Source: Gordionus sp. m RMFG-2023 (taxonomy: Eukaryota > Nematomorpha > Gordioida > Chordodea > Parachordodidae). From it: 64,000 nucleotides of DNA. Shown piece after piece: positions 51,901 through 60,900 of the stretch. The stretch covers positions 4,931,743 to 4,995,742 of the forward strand of contig NC_088778.1 in assembly GCF_954871325.1 (NCBI RefSeq). The letters are read 5' to 3'. The translations under genes and the position numbers were made by a program. Under the pieces are notes generated by a model. It ran no database searches. It saw only the letters and a list, made by a program, of their open reading frames with translations, and had not been told where the DNA came from. Each line of letters starts with the position of its first letter. Position 1 is the first letter of the stretch.

Positions 51901-54900
51901 TTTGCAAAAAAATCATATGTGATTTTTATGTATGATAATAAATATTTTATGATAATTTTAAAAAAAAATTCTAAGAAAATATTCAAGCCATTAACACTTT
52001 TCCTCAAAAGAATCATCTATCACCATTCGACGTATTTAAAACTTTGAATCCAGAAAATCTCGCTTATTATCCACCCAAGTAAAGTATTTTTCTAAAAAAT
52101 TAATTTTAGTTTAGAGGAAGGAAGGAAGGAAGGAAGGAAGGAAGGAAGGAAGGAAGGAAGGAAGGAAGGAAGGAAGGAAGGAAAGAAAAGGAAGGAAAGG
52201 AAGAAAGATTACTATATTATAAAATGTTTATTTTATACCCACACAGGAATATTCAAGAGATCAATTTACCCCGATTATACCTTTCCCAGCTGGGATTCTT
52301 GAATATGGATAACATAACAAAAGTAATATAAAAAAAGAGAGCATATCACATATTTTTTTGCCTTTTAAATGATGAACCTTAAAAAAGCATTTTAAAATTT
52401 ATAATCGTATGAAAGGGAAGAAAGAAAGAAAAACTACTCTTAATGTATGGATAATTTAATTAATTAAGCTATTTTGATATGTTATCCTTGTCAATCAATT
52501 TATAGTATAATCAAAATAGATGCTAATACTTTATCCTACCAGCGTTGTTAAGATATACTTTTCAGATGTATCTAGATACCGTTAAAATTTTTCTAAGATG
52601 CAAATTATTTTATTTATAATCATTGTAAGATGGTGGCGGATAATATCTTGAAAATCTATTTAAAAAAAACTGATTGTAAAGTGAACCGAATATTTGTATT
52701 TAACTTTGATTATTTAAAAAAATATATAATTAAAATGATTATAAAAATATTATCATTAAACCTTTATCAATAAAAAATTCTCAAAGTTTTAATCACCCGT
52801 TTATCCGTAACACACATTTTTACTCCTCACGCTAAAAAGTCTTTCAAGCTGGTAATGCTGGAAGGTAACGTAGTGTTATACTTAATGAATAACACCTTTA
52901 TATTAGGAATAATCTCTGAATATAGCAAAATCATGATTACGACATCCATTTAAAAAAAAATAATGATTCAAAGTTTTGTATCCATAATCCTCTTGAGGGT
53001 TATTTAAAAAAAAATCAGTGATTCTCTTCGCTCTTTAGCATCATTTAGAAACTTTGAAAGTTCATCGACTAAATTTTTTTGGCATTATATCCAATTTATG
53101 TCAAATTTGATGATACTGGTGTTGATAGTTTCTTCTACATCCGGTATCACTAATATTAATCATCTAAAAATGTACTTTGAACGTCATCTATTATGTAAAA
53201 TAAAATTTATCTTGAATTGGAAAGAAATAAACTCGGACAAGATATTTAATAAATTCAAGTACAAAATTAAAATTGTATAAAAATATAATGTATTAGATAT
53301 TGCTAAAAATGTATCTAGACATTTTTGTATCTATATACTTTAACAACTCTGCTACCTACACACCATATAATTTAGAATTTCGATCAATACAACAAAGACA
53401 CATTTCCCGCATCCTTTCCCCAACAGTTATACCACCTTAACGTGGAAAATTCGAAGGAGACATTGCACCATTTCACTCAATCATTGCTAAATCTCAATTC
53501 CATTGAATCTAAGCCCAAAGAAATTGTTTTCGTTTGCTACGAAACTGGTAATGGTTATGACAAAGACCGAGATATTTGTGAATTGTTTAATCAAGAAAAG
53601 GTAAATTTATTACATTATAAACCCCCAATGGGTTTTTGGAAAGTTTTTATACATGTAATGGATCGATATATCGGATCAATTCAGTATCTGAAACCCAAAT
53701 AAAACTTAACCTTAATTTTTAATCAAATCTTTGTTTGCTGCAAGAAACCATTTATATTTTCTTTAATTGTAAATGAGTCCATATCGATCCTATAGATGTA
53801 TATGGAAATATTCAACCTTGCCATGGTTGGAGGCAAATGCAATAAATTTCTCAAAAGTTTTTAAAATTAAGTAATAGTTATGTTTATCAAGAATGATTTT
53901 ATAATATGGACCATTTTATTTAATATTTAGCAATACAAAGATAACCTAAAGTACGAAAAGTTTCAAAAATTTTTGTCGACCTTGGGTGCTAATAATATTT
54001 CGGGTATTGTAATATTTATACAAATTTTATACAGAATTCTAATTTTAAAAATATGAAATGAATATAAGCGAGTAAAAAAAAACATTTTTTTAATGTATAA
54101 TTTTTTTAGAGGAATCATTGGTCATCAATTCTGATTCATATTGGAAGATCATCTTCGTTAAGAAGTTGGACAATCATTTAAAAGCCACGAAAGAAGAACC
54201 TAACTCGAAAGGTAGTTATAAAAGTTTTTATTTAAATTTGTTTATTTTTTGAAAAAAACGAACCACCAAATACTTGTAAATTTTTTATTATGTTAATTAA
54301 GGGTCGAAGCCAAAATATTTCGCTTGTTCCAAGAAAGGGGAAGGAGGCACATCTTTTTAAAATTGTATATTTCAGTCATATTCTTTCAGTTACCATTTTC
54401 TCTTGCGCTAATAATACTTAGGATTTTATTTTTTAAATGGGGTTCGTGGATTAGCAACTTAGAATATGAATTAGGTATCAATTTATCGAAGTAAAATATA
54501 AATAATTTGTTTGTAGTAGTTGAATTTGGCAATTATATAAGCATGATTTATATAATATTTAAACCTTTTTTTTAAAAAAAATAAAATAAATATCCGCACA
54601 CTTTAAAAAGTGAAGAAAAAATAAACAAATTTCAAAATTTTCTGTGAGTGGGTTGAACCCCCAAAATGCTCCTCACCCGTAGTTATGATCCTCTGTTTAT
54701 TTATTTAGGAGAGGGGAGGGGGAGTGTGTTATACTATGTAAATATAACGAATCTAATAAGTAAGGATAGACCAATTTTTTTAAAGTATCTTGAATACAGA
54801 TACGAGTTACTTTTTTAAAATAAAAATGATACAAAAGTAGTGTTGTTAAACTGCTTGATTTAATCGATTTTATAATATCGCGCAAGCCTCTAGATTTCGT

Positions 54901-57900
54901 TAATAGATGTCGGAACCTTTCTGCTATCTATGAGCAAAATCTCCAGTCATGGGTAATATTTTTTGGCTAAAATATTGGGTTAACCATTTTAAAAAATGGA
55001 AAAAGTATTTTGTACTTAAAATGCAGGTATTTGCGATACCTCAACCTTGCTAATGAATAGTAATATATACCATTCAATCAATTTTTTTTTATTGTATCAA
55101 TCGCCTATAATTCTTCTTAGATTGACGATCCATTTATTCATGCATTTAAATGTCAATCAATACATGTCAGCTGGTGACACGCCATATCGGTTTCTCTGTT
55201 AAATGATGTTTGTATAAGAAACCAAAAATGGCCTGCCCAGATGATTTGTATTTAAGGACTTTTTAAAATACATTTTTTTATGAAGGAATAGTCAGTCTAG
55301 ATAAGTATTATAAGGACATTTATTTTGTGTAGTATATTTCATAGAATTATTACTTTATTATCCACTAGCTAAACATTCGGCAAAATGTATCCTATCCACC
55401 TATGCACGTTTGTCAACCGTTCACCCCCTCTACAATAATGACGCCGAACAAAGAGTACAAGATTTATGCAATAATAAAACGAGTCCTCCTTATTCTTTTG
55501 TAAGCAAAAAATATTTAATACACCCTCCCCCTTCCTCCATCTTTTTTTTCAAAGATATGTTTGTGCTTAGCACGAATCATTCGCATAAGTAACATATTTT
55601 TTCCCTCTCCTGGAACCGTAAGAAGCCCCCGTGAGCTGAATATACTCCAGTTTTGTTCCTAATTATTTGTGTTTTAAATGGTAATTTTAAAAATTATTAT
55701 GTTTTATCAATTTTCTTCCTACCTAGTTCCTTACGAAAGAAAAAAATAGAAAGAAAGTATAATTAAACATTTTAAAATTTTTAAAAAAAACACTCAATTT
55801 ACGAAAGATTATGGATGATGAAAAATTTCTAATAAAATTTTTTAATAGACACCTAAATAAAAAAAATAGCTCTAACCAATAATCATTTTGGTTTTTATAA
55901 ATTTATACATTTAACGCCCTCTTATGGATATATATTTGTTAAATTTTAAAATTGAAAAAAAATTTGAGTTGTTATAAATAGGGCTGTGGCCGATATCAGA
56001 TATCGGATCGGCTTCGATATTTAGCGCTTTAAAAATTTCGGATCTGGCCGATACCTGTAAATAATTTACCCGATCTTTTTACTTTTCATTTTTTTTGTCA
56101 TTATATGTTATGTATAAATTTATTTTACATTATTATAATTTTGTTAATATATTATATATTATGTTGTATAAAGATACAAATTCAAAAAAAAAGTAATTTT
56201 ATGTATATTTATTATACATTATTATAATATTTTCTAAATAATTTTTATTTACAATAAACAATGCAAATGCACAACACCCCCTATATTTTACTTATTTTAT
56301 AAAATAGATTTATATTATTTTTAAAAAAAATTGAAAGGAACACCCAAACTTTTATTTATTTTAAATCTTTTAAAATGTGGTAACGGAATTATGGAAATAT
56401 TTTAGAAAAGATAATTTTGCAAAATGCGTTATCTATGGAATTCTAATTTCACGGGGAGGAATAATGAAAAATTCATTTAATACTATCAATCGGGATTCGA
56501 AGAGCTAACTAATACAAAAAGAACGCAAAATATTGGAAAAATCAATTTTTTTAAATTATAGTCTTGATTGTAGAAATAAAAAAAAATTAAATTAAGTGCA
56601 TAATTCGAATTTTTGCATAAAAAATATTGATTTCTTAATTACTTTTGGTTTCAAAGGGGGGTGATGGTGAAAAATCAGTATAAATATCGGATCGGGTCAG
56701 TGAAAAATATGTGGATCGGCAGAGCCCTAGTAATAAGCTATAATATTTTTTTTCCCCCCATTAATAATAAGTAATAATAGAATTATAAATTATTTGATAT
56801 TTAATCTCAATTCTTTATTTAATTAAAAATTGATCTGTGTATATTTTAAAAAAAAAATGCTTCTGAAAATTATATTTAAAAAAAGATTATATAATAAAAT
56901 TGATTAATTCCTTTCTAGCAATGCAGTAATTTAGTCATACCGGATTATATTTAAAGATTATTGTTGACATCAAAAAAATTTTAAATATTGATAGGATTCC
57001 CCCTTCCCCCTTTCCTTTTTTTCTTTTCCTTCCTTCCATCCTTCCTTTCATCATTCCTTCTTTCCTTTCTTTGAAAATCATTTCCAAAATAAAGTGTACA
57101 TGGAAAAATTATTTAGAATGGCCAAAAATTAAAAACACTTGGAAGGTCGTTAAAATTATGGTAATTTTAAAAATTCGGGAAATGTTGGTAAAATTGTCAT
57201 TATAATTTCAAGATTCAGGATGGACCTTATTTTTTTTTTTTATTAAGAAATATATATATATTTTTTTTAAATTAGGGACTGGGTCAAAATAAATTATTTA
57301 TAAAACCCCGGGTCCGATATAAATTTTCCAAACTTTTATCTGCAAATAGTTAAAATCGACTGTAAAATTATGTTAAATGAAGTGATTGATAAAAGGTAGA
57401 TAAAAAAAATAATTAAGAAAATGTCAATGACATATAATAATAATACCTATACTGACGATGCATTCATTAAAAGTAGTGTTGTTGAAAAATATTATTTATA
57501 ATGATATAAAGTGGACGAATATTTTTGGAATAAAAACATAGCTAGGCTGTTTTATAGTTGACTAAAGGTAGGTAGTTTAACAACACTAATTAAAAGTGTA
57601 CATCATTGAAAACAGCTGGGGACGCCATTTTGGTTAGCCGAATCATTATTAAAAATTTTAAATGAGAGGCCAATTTATTCCCATGTCCGACGCAAACTCT
57701 ATTAAAGAATTCCTGATCATCGAGATAACAAAGAAGCGAGTTATCGATTTAATAGTAGTTTTTAACATGAGAATAATTACTATGGAGGTTACCAAAATGG
57801 CGGGTACAGCTGATTTGCATTCAACGACGCTTTTCAAATGCGTTATCATGAATGCATGGTCAGTCTAGGTTATATCATCGGTTTAGGGTTTATTTTTTTG

Positions 57901-60900
57901 CACTTAATTTATATTTTTGAAATGCTTTTATCAAATCGCAATAAGCTCCTCGATATCATTTATAATACAATATTATTACCTACACTCCAAAACATATGCG
58001 TATCCAGGATTTTGTTATTGATGGGGGGGGGAGGCGGTATTATTAAATGGGGTTTCCCCCCTTAGATCTTTAGGTTCACTTATCGTAGTCATTTGGCTGT
58101 ATTACATGTTTATAAAAATAATTTTGGATTTTCACTTTTTTTTTTCCTAAAAATTTTTGAATTATAATAAGTAGTTATTTTTTTTAAAAAAATAAGGTTG
58201 GCAGGGAGTTAGACAAGATTTAATAAAGTAATTTTAAAACTTTTATTTATTAAATTTATTTAAAAAATATTTAATTAAAAATACAATATATTATTTCTAT
58301 TTATATTAAAAAAATCTATTAAATAATTTATATAAAACTATTGAGTGAGGTTTATATCAATTTAATATAAAGAAAATTATATCATTAAGTTAACAGTTGT
58401 GTTAATAAAATGAATGCGACATATAACAATTTGCGCTATACAACAACCAGTATAAATAAAATAATTATATATATAGATCCATGTTTAACAAATATTAACT
58501 TAATTTTTCTTTTAAATTCTTGATTATAGTGATATATCGTAATTGGGATGGGGTGGGTGGGGTTTTTTTTATTTTAAAATGATACTAGAGAATAGGAAGG
58601 GGGGGGGTCTCCCCTTTGGTTTCGCCCTTGCTACAAAATTTCTAATATTTCACTTTCTAAAATTGATATAAGACAAGATAAACAACGTATTCCTATTATG
58701 TAGGGATTTTTACCCAGAATTAAGAATAGTGTGTAGGAATTTTTCAAGTATCGTGTTAGACACTAATTTATAGATTATTTACGTAACACAAACAATAACA
58801 ATCTATATATTGCAATATAATTTTAACCGTTTGCTTAATATAACAAGAAAAAATAATTATGTCTCTCCGTATATAGCCGCAGAACAGTAAAATTTAAACA
58901 TTTATATAACAAAGCTAAATATAATACAAATATTTGTTTTTTTGTATTTTCATGAATTTAATGAAGAAAAAGAATTTTTTTGACATCTCGAATCTTCCAC
59001 TTTTTAAAAATGGTCCGGACGTGGGTTCAGAAAAAAAATACAAGGGTCTGATGGGCTGATGTATATCGCATAATCAATATATAGCAAGTACTAAACAACG
59101 ACTAGCATAGGTACCATATTCCCATTGAAATCTATCATCACTCTCGGACAAGGATCATGTATTACCTCTTCTTGTATCATCTTTACACTTCTAATTACAT
59201 TTATTTGGCTTCGCGAATATATCTCGCTTGTCTTCAATAACTGACACGCCTGGACCCGTGTCTTATTTTTTTTTATAATCATATAGTCCCCAATTGCCAC
59301 AATCTCTTGCCACATGTCCCGTTTCTCGACATCTAAAACATTCCGTGGTTTGCTCTCCAACTCCCTGCAACTGAGGTACTCCTCTCCCCTCAATTCCACT
59401 TTCAATAGTACGCACATTTGAAGTACTTTGTCCCATTCCTCATGGCGGGAAACCTCCGAGTATTGTAATTCCCAGTATTACATTTCTCCTTATTATGACC
59501 AAATCTTCCACAGCAGCACATCGTAATTTCTCTTGTTTTCCTGGACAATAAAGGGGCCATATGACCAAATTTTCCACATTCGAGACACTTTGCCTCCCGA
59601 CAATCTCTAACCATATGTCCTTGTCTTCCGCCATTATAACACTTCATCCTTCCCCTCACTCTAGAATCAAAGCTTGGTCTTATTTCCCCTCTCCTTCCCT
59701 GAGAATTCTCTCTTGGTTTCCTATATGGCCCCAACCTCTGATCAGTATATGAATCTCTCTAGGCTTACATGTTAATTTATCTACATCACTATCTGTCCAC
59801 CTATTGATTAATTACTAACCGGCAGCCACGTTACCTTTCCCATGACATCCTCCTCTCCATTATGCCCCTTTATCTTCACGCTACGACTTTTCTTAACTCT
59901 TCTTCCCCAAATCAAGCTACACATCCATATTACTAAAATGAACAATGCTCCCACAATATTATACAGTATCTCCCAGCACTTTATAAATTTAAAGGTTTTC
60001 ATTTTACCGTTACAAAAAATCAACACCTTTAATATGAATATCCTAACTACCTGTAATGTTAAGAGATAGAATATCATTAAAACGGACCCAGTTGTAATTT
60101 AACAAAATAATGGGAACTCACCCTTTACGATTTTGTAATAGCGAGATTTAGTATTTGTAATAGCGAGATTTAGTAAATGAGTGTAAAGGAGATAAAGGGT
60201 TAAAAAAAGTAAAAAATGATAACATTTTAAATTCATTAACATTACAAATAATAATTTTATGTCCGCAAGGTGGCGATACTATGTAAAATTAGATTACAAT
60301 CAACTTCTTTTTTTTTTCGTCCCCAGATAAATTTAATTTGACAGGTAATAAATTAAACCATTATTTTTTTTTAAAAAAAAATTACAGCACGGAGACTCAA
60401 TGGGAAATTTAAATTCTAGCATTTCCCAACAATCGAAGATAATGTTTTTCACGGTGTGGCTTGAAACCTTTTTGGCGATAGAAAATTTCCCTTTCGGTAA
60501 TTTTTTAGAAATATATTTTTTTTTAGTTTTACTGAATCTATAGCTGGAATTCGCGATTAAAAATGGCTCCTGAGCCGATTTAAAAAAACGGCTAACAATA
60601 TGTATTATCTACAGAAAAATATTGCCTAAGCCACATGATTCGGGCTAACAGATGTTCCAAACCTTTGTGCCATCTATGAGCAAAGTCCTTATGTTTGCCT
60701 AATACTTTTCTGGATAAAATACAGAGTTAGCCGTTTTAAATCGGCATAAATAGAGCGATTTTGCATCACTAGTAGGCAGAGTTGTTAAAGGATCTCGATA
60801 CAAGTATCTAGATTTTGTATCTAGATATAAAAAGTGATATTTGTATCTTTATCTAGATAGATTTTTGATTAAAATATCGATATCTAAGATATTATTTTAG

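Larger units (their letters stand above)
55500..60387. other. RALGAPB large intron, repeat-rich
   Basis: About 4.9 kb, the largest intron seen. Contents: a TIR element (55,979-56,731), a CCTTCC-rich tract (about 57,000-57,070), a decayed foldback (57,474-57,589), an unassigned open segment (57,650-57,870), G-rich runs near 58,020 and 58,600, and an antisense gag fossil (about 59,090-60,080). Confidence 0.6.
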
